From positions 1,426,001-1,490,000 of the forward strand of contig NZ_LT629783.1 of assembly GCF_900105835.1 (NCBI RefSeq): a stretch of DNA of 64,000 nucleotides. The letters run 5' to 3'. The translations under genes and the position numbers were made by a program. Below are positions 45,688-53,996 of this stretch, one piece after another (the stretch's first letter is position 1; each line of letters opens with the position of its first letter). Source of the DNA: Pseudomonas fragi (lineage in GTDB: Bacteria > Pseudomonadota > Gammaproteobacteria > Pseudomonadales > Pseudomonadaceae). The notes under the pieces were generated by a model that was not told the DNA's origin, did not search any database, and saw nothing but the letters and a program-made list of their open reading frames with translations.

Positions 45688-47067
45688 ATGGCTCTAGATC
45701 TACTGGTCGTCCTTATCTACGCAGCGGCAATGCTGGTGCTCGGCTACTACGGCATGCGCAAGGCCAAAACCCACGAAGACTATCTGGTTGCCGGGCGCAA
45801 CCTGGGCCCCACGCTGTATATGGGCACGATGGCCGCAACGGTACTGGGCGGCGCGTCTACCGTTGGCACCGTGCGCCTGGGCTATGTACACGGGATTTCC
45901 GGCTTCTGGCTGTGCGCCGCCCTGGGTTGCGGGATCATTGCGCTTAACCTGTTCCTGGCCAAGCCGCTGCTCAAGCTGAAAATCTTCACCGTCACCCAGG
46001 TGCTGGAAAAACGCTACAACCCCATGGCCCGCCAGGCCAGCGCGGTGATCATGCTGGCCTACGCACTGATGATCGGCGTGACCTCGATCCTGGCCATCGG
46101 CACCGTACTGGAAGTGCTGTTCGGCCTGCCCTTCTGGATCTCGGTATTGCTCGGCGGTGGCGTGGTGGTGGTGTATTCCACCGTGGGCGGCATGTGGTCG
46201 CTGACGCTGACCGACATCGTGCAGTTCGTGATCAAGACCGTTGGCCTGATGTTCGTCTTGCTGCCCATCTGCCTGTACCGCGTTGGCGGCCGGGACGAAC
46301 TGGTGAGCAAGTTGCCTGCGTCGAACTTCAGCTTCACCAGCATCGGCTGGGACACGATCATTACTTACTTCATGATCTACTTCTTTGGCATCCTCATCGG
46401 CCAGGACATCTGGCAACGGGTGTTCACCGCAAAAACCGCGAAAGTGGCCAAATATGCCGGCACATTCGCCGGGTTTTACTGCATTCTCTACGGCCTGACC
46501 TGCGCCCTGATCGGCATGGCCGACCATGTGCTGATCCCGGACCTGGACAACGTCAACAATGCCTTCGCCGCCATCGTCAAGGTGTCGCTGCCTGACGGTA
46601 TTCGCGGGCTGGTGATTGCCGCAGCGCTGGCGGCCATGATGTCCACCGCCAGTGCCGGCTTGCTCGCGGCTTCCACGGTACTGACCGAAGACCTGTTGCC
46701 AAGGCTGCGCGGCGGCAAGCAGTCGAGCCTGCGGATCAACCGCCTGTTCACCCTGCTCACGGGCATTGCCGTGCTGGGCATCGCCCTGGTGGTTTCGGAT
46801 GTGATCAGCGCCCTGACCCTCGCTTACAACCTGCTGGTGGGCGGCATGCTGGTGCCATTGATCGGGGCGATTTTCTGGAAGCGCGCCACCACGGCGGGCG
46901 CCATTACCAGCATGAGCCTGGGGTTTGTCACTGCACTGGCGTTCATGATCAAGGATGGCCTGGATGCCAACACGCCGATCTACTACAGCCTGGCTGTGGC
47001 GCTGGTCAGTTTTGTGCTGGTCAGCCTGCTGGATCGACGCCCTGCGGTTGTAGCCAGCGTGGCCTGA
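45688..47067 (+). CDS. Sodium:solute symporter (SSS family)
   Basis: 459 aa with about 13 membrane helices. Early GRNLGPTLYMGTMAATVLGG and GGMWSLTLTDIVQFVIKTVG are typical sodium:solute symporter segments. The place after gbuA suggests uptake of 4-guanidinobutyrate or a related arginine-pathway compound; this is inferred from context. The ATG at 45688 has GGAGATT upstream. Confidence 0.87.
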   Translation: MALDLLVVLIYAAAMLVLGYYGMRKAKTHEDYLVAGRNLGPTLYMGTMAATVLGGASTVGTVRLGYVHGISGFWLCAALGCGIIALNLFLAKPLLKLKIFTVTQVLEKRYNPMARQASAVIMLAYALMIGVTSILAIGTVLEVLFGLPFWISVLLGGGVVVVYSTVGGMWSLTLTDIVQFVIKTVGLMFVLLPICLYRVGGRDELVSKLPASNFSFTSIGWDTIITYFMIYFFGILIGQDIWQRVFTAKTAKVAKYAGTFAGFYCILYGLTCALIGMADHVLIPDLDNVNNAFAAIVKVSLPDGIRGLVIAAALAAMMSTASAGLLAASTVLTEDLLPRLRGGKQSSLRINRLFTLLTGIAVLGIALVVSDVISALTLAYNLLVGGMLVPLIGAIFWKRATTAGAITSMSLGFVTALAFMIKDGLDANTPIYYSLAVALVSFVLVSLLDRRPAVVASVA

Positions 47068-47081
47068 TCAGGGTTTTCTTC

Positions 47082-47112
47082 AGCGGGTACAACGTTGCAG
47101 GTTGTACCCGCT
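47082..47112 (+). terminator. Hairpin after symporter gene
   Basis: Perfect 12-bp arms AGCGGGTACAAC / GTTGTACCCGCT with a 7-base loop, 15 bases after the symporter stop. No T run follows, so termination is likely but not certain. Confidence 0.6.
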
Positions 47113-47274
47113 CCCCCTACCCCTTTCATACAACCCGCAACGCCAATACCCCGCCCACTCAGCGACGTGTCGCTCCCAGGCCATTAATCAGCCCAACTAA
47201 GCTTGAAAAGCGGCCACAGAGGATGTTGCCGCATCACTTCATGCAACCCTGACTGATTAAATGGACTTGATACC

Positions 47275-47757
47275 ATGACCCACTTCCACACGTATCTGGC
47301 CACTGCCGCAGTGGCCATTACCCTGGCCGTCGCCGGCACCACCGCTAAAGCCGATGTCACCACACTGACCTTCGAAATCGTCAACAACACCTCGGGACCG
47401 CTCACGCTCAAGCGTTCCGGCTGGGACCTGTCCTTGGCCGCTCCCGGCTTCTTTGATGTCGCCCCCTATGGCGAGCATTCCTATGAGGCAAACTACAAAA
47501 CCAACTTTGCTTACCCGCGCAAAACCCCGGCAACCCTGCGCGAAGTCATTGCTTATAGCAATGGCAATCGGGAATGCACCTTTTCCACGGCGTTGAAGGT
47601 TACCCAGTCATTTGGCACATTCACACCAACACTCCACTCAACCCGGGCAGCCAGTGCCAACTCTACCGGTGTCGAGGATGTGAAGTGCGAAGCCCAGGTC
47701 ACGGAAAAAACAGACGAAGCACCGCTAAATTACAGCGTGCGCTTCAGCATGGGCTGA
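47275..47757 (+). CDS. Secreted hypothetical protein
   Basis: 160 aa. A Sec signal peptide is clear (TYLATAAVAITLAVAGTTAKA, cleaved near ADVTTLTF), then a beta-rich domain of ~135 residues with LTFEIVNNTSGPLTLKRSGW and two Cys (Cys102-region NRECTF and DVKCEA) that could form a disulfide. I do not recognise a family; the FEIVNNTSGPL start recalls small secreted beta-sandwich proteins such as aegerolysin-type folds, but this is weak. It is monocistronic, with its own terminator. Confidence 0.75.
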   Translation: MTHFHTYLATAAVAITLAVAGTTAKADVTTLTFEIVNNTSGPLTLKRSGWDLSLAAPGFFDVAPYGEHSYEANYKTNFAYPRKTPATLREVIAYSNGNRECTFSTALKVTQSFGTFTPTLHSTRAASANSTGVEDVKCEAQVTEKTDEAPLNYSVRFSMG

Positions 47758-47776
47758 CAAGCCCAATAAGGAGAGG

Positions 47777-47800
47777 GGGCAGTGGCCACTGCCCTTTTTT
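47777..47800 (+). terminator. Terminator after secreted protein gene
   Basis: GGGCAGTGG/CCACTGCCC palindrome followed by six T, 19 bases after the stop. Confidence 0.88.
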
Positions 47801-47874
47801 GCGTTGCAAGCCGCAGGCCCTTGCACCAGGCAAGGGACGCTGGAGGTCAGGCTACCTGCCGCAAACAAGTGCCC

Positions 47875-48000
47875 TTAGCGGCGACGTTGCGGGCGGCGGC
47901 GCGGATCCTCGACAGGGATTGGCACAGGTTGCATTGGCGGCTCGATCAAACCTAGCGCTACGCCAAGGTCATGGAGCCAAGTTTGCAGTTTGTCTTTCAT
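47875..48000 (-). CDS. 41-aa small protein, PA1414/SicX-locus type
   Basis: 41 codons, starting MKDKLQTWLHDLGVALGLIE and ending in an Arg-rich tail (DPRRRPQRRR). The ATG is preceded by AAGGGGGAT, a strong Shine-Dalgarno. An Anr-type promoter lies upstream at 48055-48095. The position beside a LysR gene and ~2.3 kb from gbuA parallels P. aeruginosa PA1413-PA1422, where PA1414 is a strongly Anr-dependent small gene overlapping the SicX small RNA. The match is from memory of that locus and synteny; the RNA could be the functional product here too. Confidence 0.7.
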   Translation of the reverse strand: MKDKLQTWLHDLGVALGLIEPPMQPVPIPVEDPRRRPQRRR

Positions 48001-48054
48001 ATATCCCCCTTGGGGTCACTCTGGCGACGGGAATTCAGTGGTCGCTTCGTACAG

Positions 48055-48095
48055 ATAATAGTCCTAACTCCTACAAGATGCTTGCTTAAGGTCAA
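48055..48095 (-). promoter_or_regulatory. Anr/FNR-type promoter of the 41-codon ORF
   Basis: On the minus strand TTGAC-N4-AGCAA (48095-48082) matches the Anr consensus TTGAT-N4-ATCAA at 8 of 10 positions. A -10 TATTAT (48060-48055) follows, placing the start near 48048 and the Anr box centre at about -40.5, the geometry of class II FNR-activated promoters. Transcription would run into the 41-codon ORF after a ~48-base 5' UTR. Confidence 0.65.
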
Positions 48096-48128
48096 TGAAC
48101 TTTAGGCTAAGCCCTGCACCTGTATGAT

Positions 48129-49043
48129 TCAGGCCGGCAATGGAAGTTGCAGCGATAATTCAGAAGTTTGCGGCGAATGGGCCTGTTGCAGCTCTATCCA
48201 GGCATTCAGGTTGGCCCCTGTCATGCCTTTTCGCCACATCAACCATGTTGTGGCACTGGCAAAAGGTTGTTTCAAGGGGTGTATGCATACATTTTCACGC
48301 CCCGGCAAGCTGGCCAGCATCGAGGCCGGCATCAATGCCACCCCCGACCCTGCTGCCACGCACGCCAACATACCTTGATAGGATTCGATCTCCATCACCC
48401 GCCCCATTGCAGCCCGATCACTGGCGTACCAGGCTTCAAGCCGGGCTCGGTAAGAACAGCCCTGGCGGAAGGTAAACACTTCACGCCCCTGCACCTCCTG
48501 GGCGCGGCTAATTGGCGGATGATCCAGATCACTGATCAGCACCAGACGCTCTTCGCAGAACTCTACGCCATCCAGCCCGGCCAGCTCCAGCGGACCATCC
48601 ACCAGAGCTGCGTCCAGCCGCCCGGTCAGCAACCCCTCAAGCAACTCACCGCTGGGTGCCGATTGCACATGCAGATTCACTGCCGGATAAGTACGGTGAT
48701 AGCGGGCCAACAAGCTCGGCAAATGAATCGCCGCGGTACTGTACATCGTGCCCAGGGTGAATTTGCCCGCAGGCACGCCACCTTGCACCGCACCCAGCGC
48801 TTCATCATGCAGGGCGAATAGACGCGCGGTGTAGTCCAGCAGCACCTGCCCCGCCGGAGATAGCTGCAGGCGCTGACGCTCGCGCATAAACAGCTCAACC
48901 CCCATCTGCTCTTCCAGCTGTTTGAGGCGGGTCGACAAGTTGGAGGGCACGCGGTGCAAGCGTTCAGCCGCTCGGGTAATCGAACCCTCTTCGGCTACGG
49001 CCTGAAAAATACGCAATTGACTGAACTCCACACCATTCTCCAA
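48129..49043 (-). CDS. LysR family transcriptional regulator
   Basis: 304 aa. Helix-turn-helix at ~20-50 (GSITRAAERLHRVPSNLSTR), effector domain ~95-290. The protein resembles LysR regulators placed beside YbfB/YjiJ-type MFS carriers; here that carrier gene is divergent with a 91-base gap, so it is the likely target. No clear palindrome with T-N11-A was settled on. The start MENGVEFSQLRIFQAVAEEG has no good alternative. Confidence 0.88.
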   Translation of the reverse strand: MENGVEFSQLRIFQAVAEEGSITRAAERLHRVPSNLSTRLKQLEEQMGVELFMRERQRLQLSPAGQVLLDYTARLFALHDEALGAVQGGVPAGKFTLGTMYSTAAIHLPSLLARYHRTYPAVNLHVQSAPSGELLEGLLTGRLDAALVDGPLELAGLDGVEFCEERLVLISDLDHPPISRAQEVQGREVFTFRQGCSYRARLEAWYASDRAAMGRVMEIESYQGMLACVAAGSGVALMPASMLASLPGRENVCIHPLKQPFASATTWLMWRKGMTGANLNAWIELQQAHSPQTSELSLQLPLPA

Positions 49044-49134
49044 TTCAGAACAAGTAGCTCACTATTATTCATTTTTAAGGAAAGTCAATTCACTCTAGCC
49101 TGACGGTCATTGTTCTCCCTCAGGAATCCGCAAC

Positions 49135-50316
49135 ATGTCGCCCCTGATCCGCATACTCGCCAGCTTTGTCGCGCTCATGATGGCAATGGGCATAGGTCGT
49201 TTCTCCCTGACCCCGCAACTGCCGCACTTGATCAGCGAAGGTCAGATCGACCTGACGGGCGCCGGACTGATCGCCGCCGCCAACTATCTGGGCTATCTGC
49301 TCGGCGCACTGGACGCCATGCGCGCCAGACGCCCAGACCAGGTGCGCAGCCGCCTGCACACAGGTCTGTGGCTGTGCGTTGTACTGACCTTGATTTCATA
49401 CTGGGCCTACGGGTTCTGGCCTCATCTGCTCCTGCGTTTTGGTGCCGGTATTGCCAGTGCATGGGTGATGGTGATGATTACCGCACTCAGTCAGCACATA
49501 GCCATTACCGCCAATCGTCCACGGCTGGGTGCCCTGGTATTTGCCGGCCCGGGAGCGGGGGTGATGCTGACCGGGCTGCTGGCCCTGGCAGCCAATGCCA
49601 CCGGGCAGGGTTCCGCCACACTGTGGATGATCTATGCCGTGGCGGCACTGCTGATGCTGCTGGTGATTCTGCCTGCCCTGCCGCAACCTGCCCCACCGGC
49701 CACCCGCCCCGCAGAAAACCAGGCGGACGGCCGCCAACCCGGTATTGCCCGCCTGGGAGCGATTTATGGATTGTATGGCCTGGGCTACATCATCCCGGCG
49801 ACGTTTCTGTCACAGATGGCCAGCGCACGCTTCCACGGCCAGTGGCAAGCGGACCTGTTCTGGCCTGCATTCGGGCTGTGCGCGGCGACGGGTGTGGTGT
49901 TGATCAGTTTTCGCCGCCCCCGGCCAGCCACTACGCGCTTCTGGCTGATGGGCGGGCTGTGGATTCAAGCCCTTGGCGTGCTGGCGTGCCTGCTGCCCAG
50001 CGGTGCCGGCCTGGCTCTGGGGGTGATCCTGTGCGGCACGCCGTTTCTAGCCTGCATGCCGCTGGTGATGCAGCGCTCACGGGACCTGGCGCCCCACGCC
50101 ACAGCGCGCAATGCGGCCTTGCTCACCGCCTGTTTTGCCGTGGGCCAGCTATGCGGCCCATTGCTGGCGGCAATGAGCAGCCATTTCAGCGGCGGCTTGC
50201 AACCGGCCTTGATCATCGCGGCCAGCGGGCTGCTGCTGGCCGGGTTGCTGGCGTGGCAGTCGGTCAGTTCCCCAGCAGAGCGCGAACTTTGCGACGCACC
50301 CACTGCTCGGCGCTGA
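49135..50316 (+). CDS. YbfB/YjiJ family MFS transporter
   Basis: 393 aa, about 12 helices. The N-terminus RILASFVALMMAMGIGRFSL followed by TPQLPHLISEGQIDLTGAGL is typical of this family. The substrate is unknown. The start ATG has AGGAATC upstream. Its 3' end overlaps the convergent EamA gene by 53 bases. Confidence 0.87.
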   Translation: MSPLIRILASFVALMMAMGIGRFSLTPQLPHLISEGQIDLTGAGLIAAANYLGYLLGALDAMRARRPDQVRSRLHTGLWLCVVLTLISYWAYGFWPHLLLRFGAGIASAWVMVMITALSQHIAITANRPRLGALVFAGPGAGVMLTGLLALAANATGQGSATLWMIYAVAALLMLLVILPALPQPAPPATRPAENQADGRQPGIARLGAIYGLYGLGYIIPATFLSQMASARFHGQWQADLFWPAFGLCAATGVVLISFRRPRPATTRFWLMGGLWIQALGVLACLLPSGAGLALGVILCGTPFLACMPLVMQRSRDLAPHATARNAALLTACFAVGQLCGPLLAAMSSHFSGGLQPALIIAASGLLLAGLLAWQSVSSPAERELCDAPTARR

Positions 50317-51193
50317 CAAAGGTAATGCCGCACAGCACCAGCACGGCGCCCACCACAAAGTTGACGCTCAGGGGTTCATGCAACACCAGCACACCAAAGG
50401 TCACTCCGAACAACGGCGTCATAAATGAAAACACCGCCAGGTTGGAGGCCATATAACGCTTGAGCAACCAGAACCACACCAGATAACTGAAGAACGACAC
50501 CACCAGCCCCTGAAACAGCACACTGGCCACCGCCACGGTGGTCAGGCTGACGTGGCCAATCTGGCCGCTGAAAGCGGCAATCAACAGCAGGCCACCAAAA
50601 CCGACAATCAATTGATAGAACAGGGTCAGGGTCACCGGCGCATCCGACAACCGCGAGGCGCGCACCACCACCGTGGTCGCGCCCCAGGCCATGCCCGCCA
50701 GAATGGCGTAGGCATCACCCAGCAGCACATTGCGATCCATATCGGCAAACGACATGCCGCCCGCGAACGAGAAAGCGATCCCGACAAACGCAAGCAAGAT
50801 CCCCAGCCATTGCAAGGGCCGCAGGCGCTCGCTGGGCAACAGCCAGTTAATCCCGAGGGCGGTGAAAATCGGCGCGGTATAGAGAAAGACCGACATATGC
50901 GCCGCACTGGTAAGTTGCAGGCCTTCGGAAATAAAGAAGAACTCCAGCCCGAACAGGCTGCCTGCCAGCAAACCGCCGCGCCAGGTGGCGGGTACCTGGC
51001 CCCAGCCACCCTTCCAGCAGATCAGCAGTCCCACCAGCAGCGCCGAAATACCGGAACGCAGGGCGGCCTGCATCACTGGCGCGATATCAGGTGCGGCAAG
51101 CTTGATGATGACCTGTTGCACCCCCCAGATCAGGCACAACCCCAGCATCACTTGCAGTGCGAAAGCATCCGTTGCTCGCCGCGAAACACTCAT
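50264..51193 (-). CDS. EamA/DMT family transporter
   Basis: 309 aa with ten helices in two EamA repeats (LGLCLIWGVQQVIIKLAAPD; LAVFSFMTPLFGVTFGVLVL). The second repeat contains the Pro-Leu-Phe-Gly-Val pattern of metabolite exporters. The substrate is not readable. Convergent 53-base overlap with the MFS gene; the C-terminal 17 codons lie inside that gene's end. Confidence 0.87.
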   Translation of the reverse strand: MSVSRRATDAFALQVMLGLCLIWGVQQVIIKLAAPDIAPVMQAALRSGISALLVGLLICWKGGWGQVPATWRGGLLAGSLFGLEFFFISEGLQLTSAAHMSVFLYTAPIFTALGINWLLPSERLRPLQWLGILLAFVGIAFSFAGGMSFADMDRNVLLGDAYAILAGMAWGATTVVVRASRLSDAPVTLTLFYQLIVGFGGLLLIAAFSGQIGHVSLTTVAVASVLFQGLVVSFFSYLVWFWLLKRYMASNLAVFSFMTPLFGVTFGVLVLHEPLSVNFVVGAVLVLCGITFVSAEQWVRRKVRALLGN

Positions 51194-51264
51194 AATTCAC
51201 CCGAAAAAAAGCCACGCCTATAAGAGTCGAAACAACGCAGTGCTTGTCAGTTGCAGAAAGACAA

Positions 51265-51669
51265 TCAGGACGCCAGCTTGCGTGCCGCCCAATAACCCGA
51301 CAGGGCTGCAAGACAGGTCAACAACCCGCCCCAGGCCATGTCCATCAACGCCAACTGGGCCGACCAGCCTTGCAGCGTGGCCCAGTTGGTCATGTCATAG
51401 GTGCCATAGGCCACCAGCCCGAACAGCGCACCCGCCAGCGCCGCCCTGCGCGCACTGGCCCGGGCAAGGGCCGGCAATACCACAAAGAACACCACACCCA
51501 GCACATACAGCAGGTAAAACACGATGGCCGGGCCCCACTTGGGTTGAGCCAGCATCAGCGGGCCCAACAGCTCTTTGTAGGTAGAGCTCATGAGCACGCC
51601 CAGCCACAGGCCGTCGAGCACCAGAAAAGCCAGTAACGCACCGATATACGCCCACACTGCCTTGCTCAT
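51265..51669 (-). CDS. DUF2177 family membrane protein
   Basis: 134 aa with four membrane helices. The family motifs are LLAFLVLDGLWLGVLMSSTY near the N-terminus and FGLVAYGTYDMTNWATLQGW in the third helix. Function unknown. It starts 21 bases after the cvfB stop on the same strand, so it is probably read from the cvfB transcript. Confidence 0.88.
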   Translation of the reverse strand: MSKAVWAYIGALLAFLVLDGLWLGVLMSSTYKELLGPLMLAQPKWGPAIVFYLLYVLGVVFFVVLPALARASARRAALAGALFGLVAYGTYDMTNWATLQGWSAQLALMDMAWGGLLTCLAALSGYWAARKLAS

Positions 51670-51690
51670 GTCGCCAGCCCTCGCCTTGGG

Positions 51691-52527
51691 TCAGATCAGT
51701 TCGATGCGGTCCGGGTGGATCGCAATCTTGCCTTCCTTGTACAGCGCGCCAATGGCTTTCTTGAAGTTGCCCTTGCTCACGCCAAAATGGGTGCTGATCA
51801 CTTCCGGGGCACTTTTGTCGCTGACCGCCAGCACACCGTTGTTGTCGCGCAACTTGCTGAGGATCTTGGAGTTCAGGCTGCTGGCGGCTTCCTGGCCAAC
51901 TGGCTGCAAGCTCAGGCTGATCTTGCCGTCAGCACGAATTTCCTTGATGTAGCCCTTTTCCTGCTTGCCCGCACGCATGAACTTGAAGATTTCATTCTTG
52001 TGGATCAAGCCCCAGTGCTTGTTGTTGATCACGGCTTTAAAGCCCATGTCCGTGGCCTCGGCCACCAACAGATCAACTTCCTGGCCGACCTGGTAATTGG
52101 CCGGGGTCTTGTCCAGGTAACGGTCCAGACGAGCAGTCGCGGTAATGCGGCGGGTGTGCTTGTCGAGGTAGACATGCACCACGACGTATTCGCCGGCGGT
52201 CATCTGGCGTTTTTCTTCGGAATACGGCAACAGCAGATCTTTTGGCAGGCCCCAATCCAGGAACACACCGATGCTGTTAACTTCAACCACTTTCAAACTG
52301 GCAAATTCACCGACTTGAACTTTTGGTTTTTCAGTGGTGGCAATTAACTTGTCAGCACTGTCCAAATAAACAAAGACGTTGAGCCAGTCTTCATCTTCGC
52401 TGGGAATATCTTTTGGAATATAACGGTTGGGCAACAGGATTTCACCGTCAGCCCCTCCGTCCAGATACAAACCGAAGTTTGTATGTTTAACCACTTGCAA
52501 ACTGTTGTAGCGACCGATTAAAGCCAT
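51691..52527 (-). CDS. cvfB: S1-domain RNA-binding protein CvfB (YitL)
   Basis: 278 aa with three S1-like domains (~1-65 MALIGRYNSLQVVKHTNFGL; ~70-130; ~145-215 VGQEVDLLVAEATDMGFKAV) and a C-terminal winged helix (SAPEVISTHFGVSKGNFKKA). CvfB-type proteins bind RNA and affect virulence in other bacteria. The ATG at 52527 is preferred over one five codons earlier. Confidence 0.9.
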   Translation of the reverse strand: MALIGRYNSLQVVKHTNFGLYLDGGADGEILLPNRYIPKDIPSEDEDWLNVFVYLDSADKLIATTEKPKVQVGEFASLKVVEVNSIGVFLDWGLPKDLLLPYSEEKRQMTAGEYVVVHVYLDKHTRRITATARLDRYLDKTPANYQVGQEVDLLVAEATDMGFKAVINNKHWGLIHKNEIFKFMRAGKQEKGYIKEIRADGKISLSLQPVGQEAASSLNSKILSKLRDNNGVLAVSDKSAPEVISTHFGVSKGNFKKAIGALYKEGKIAIHPDRIELI

Positions 52528-52542
52528 GTCCAATACCCTCAT

Positions 52543-52885
52543 TACGTAAGCGGCATTCTACCCGAGTTTAAGGGGGCAAATTGGAGCACCGCAGCCCCGC
52601 ATCCAAAAAATCTGCGAAAGGTTTGATTTATCAGGATTTTCCCCCACCCTTTGGGTGCCATTCGTCAGCCTGGAGGGAACATGCCGCGCACCTGCGAACC
52701 TCTGAATGCACTGCAAAACCCTCCCCTGTTATGAATTAAAACAGCGAGTTAGCGGATCTTTATGCAACTGATTGGGCAGTACGGCAACGCGCCCCTATTA
52801 TTTTACGAAGATATTTAACAAGCAATTGTCAAGTATTTCAGGTACTATCGCTGGCCAAGTTATTTTCTACAGGTCAATAGCCGCC
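52543..52885. other. Intergenic region cvfB / SutA-like gene
   Basis: About 340 bases, AT-rich toward the right end. One small hairpin (CACCC-TTT-GGGTG, near 52646-52658) is visible. No ORF with credible start and codon use; the two outward promoters must lie here but no clear -35/-10 pair was found. Confidence 0.55.
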
Positions 52886-53065
52886 ATGCGTGTAAAAGCA
52901 TCCGCCAGCAAAGCAAAGCCAGCTCCCGCTGTTGAAACCAGTGATTCCATCAATGCGCAAATCGAAGCATTCCTGAAATCCGGTGGCGAGATTCAGCAAA
53001 TCAGCAAAGGCGTCAGCGGCCAAACTTTTGGCCCGTCCAAGCAGATCACGCTCGGCAAAAAGTAA
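52886..53065 (+). CDS. Small protein with SutA-like core
   Basis: 59 aa, basic N-terminus (MRVKASASKAKPAPAVETSD), then INAQIEAFLKSGGEIQQISK. The AFLxxGGxxQxI pattern resembles the RNA polymerase-binding helix of the P. aeruginosa slow-growth regulator SutA, whose acidic N-terminal region is absent here. Relationship, not orthology, is suggested. The ATG has no strong Shine-Dalgarno but the coding pattern is consistent. A hairpin follows 20 bases after the stop. Confidence 0.7.
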   Translation: MRVKASASKAKPAPAVETSDSINAQIEAFLKSGGEIQQISKGVSGQTFGPSKQITLGKK

Positions 53066-53084
53066 CACCCCCTCGCGTCATCTG

Positions 53085-53119
53085 GTCCTAATGCGCTTTG
53101 CCCTTCAAGGCGCTAGGAC
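53085..53119 (+). terminator. Hairpin after the SutA-like gene
   Basis: GTCCTA...TAGGAC with inner GCGC/GCGC pairing (2-base bulge), 20 bases after the stop. No T run directly follows. Confidence 0.45.
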
Positions 53120-53121
53120 TC

Positions 53122-53176
53122 TCGATTTATCCCCCATGTTCCCCTGCGTTGCCACTGATTCGCATCGATAAATCGA
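53122..53176. repeat. Perfect 10-bp inverted repeat
   Basis: TCGATTTATC (53122-53131) and GATAAATCGA (53167-53176) are exact inverses around 35 bases. It lies between the SutA-like and porin genes, 84 bases before the porin ATG. Confidence 0.6.
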
Positions 53177-53259
53177 CGAACGGCACTTTGTTGCCGCTAT
53201 TCCTGCGTATGCTCCGAAGGCTCTGAATCAAGCCTTTGAGCCCATATAGGGAGCCGATC

Positions 53260-53982
53260 ATGCTCACACGGGCGGTATTGCTGGCCGGCACGCTGCTGAC
53301 CAGCGCCATTGCGGATGCTCAGGTGTTCTCCCGCGAACTGGGCGATTTCGACCTCAAGCTGGCCACCCAGCCCAGCCGCAGTATGGCCCAGGGCCTGGTC
53401 AAGCCCACAAGCGCAGGCTCGACCTTTCATGGCGGCCTCGACCTGACCCACGACAGTGGCTGGTATGTCGGGCAATGGGCGCCCACGATGGGGATCAAAC
53501 CCGGCAGTAACCTGGAAGTGGATTCGTACCTGGGCTACAAACACCCCTTCGACCAGACCTTGAGCTATGAGCTGGGGCTGATTCACTACAGCTACCCCAA
53601 AGTTGATTCACTGGACAGCCAGCAGATCTTTGCCGGCCTCACGGTGCTGGGCACGCGCTTTGGCGCCGCCTTCAGCAACGACCCGGACCGCCGCGACAGC
53701 ACCCTGTTTGCCGACCTTGGCGTCAACCAGCCATTTGGCATCGGCGTGAGCATGAAATACACCACCCATCAGCTGGGCACGCCCGTGTCCATTGCCGAGG
53801 GCGGCAGCGTGCGCGCCTTCAATGACTGGTCGATCAAGTTCTCGCGAGCCTGGATGGGCATCGACCTGAATGTCATCTATAGCGACTCCAGCCTGGACGG
53901 CACCGACTGCTCCGCCTACTCCGGGCAAAACACCCAGTGTGATGGCTTGCTGACATTTAAGGCCGAGCGGACGTTCTACTGA
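53260..53982 (+). CDS. TorF-family putative outer membrane porin
   Basis: 240 aa. Signal peptide MLTRAVLLAGTLLTSAIADA, cleaved near QVFSRELGD. The rest is an alternating beta-strand pattern with conserved YVGQWAPTM and VDSYLGYKHPFDQTLSYELG and a C-terminal aromatic strand (LLTFKAERTFY), as in TorF-like porins. DCSAYSGQNTQC could form a disulfide loop. It is followed by the 129-bp tandem array. The ATG at 53260 has AGGGAGC upstream; an earlier GTG/ATG would lengthen it by 8 residues. Confidence 0.85.
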   Translation: MLTRAVLLAGTLLTSAIADAQVFSRELGDFDLKLATQPSRSMAQGLVKPTSAGSTFHGGLDLTHDSGWYVGQWAPTMGIKPGSNLEVDSYLGYKHPFDQTLSYELGLIHYSYPKVDSLDSQQIFAGLTVLGTRFGAAFSNDPDRRDSTLFADLGVNQPFGIGVSMKYTTHQLGTPVSIAEGGSVRAFNDWSIKFSRAWMGIDLNVIYSDSSLDGTDCSAYSGQNTQCDGLLTFKAERTFY

Positions 53983-53996
53983 ACGGCCTGCGGTTT

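Noticed and set aside
47574..48089. 171-codon plus-strand ORF overlapping the secreted protein gene
   Set aside because: It overlaps a gene with a signal peptide and its terminator, and shows no coding pattern; the Anr-type promoter and small ORF explain the region on the other strand.
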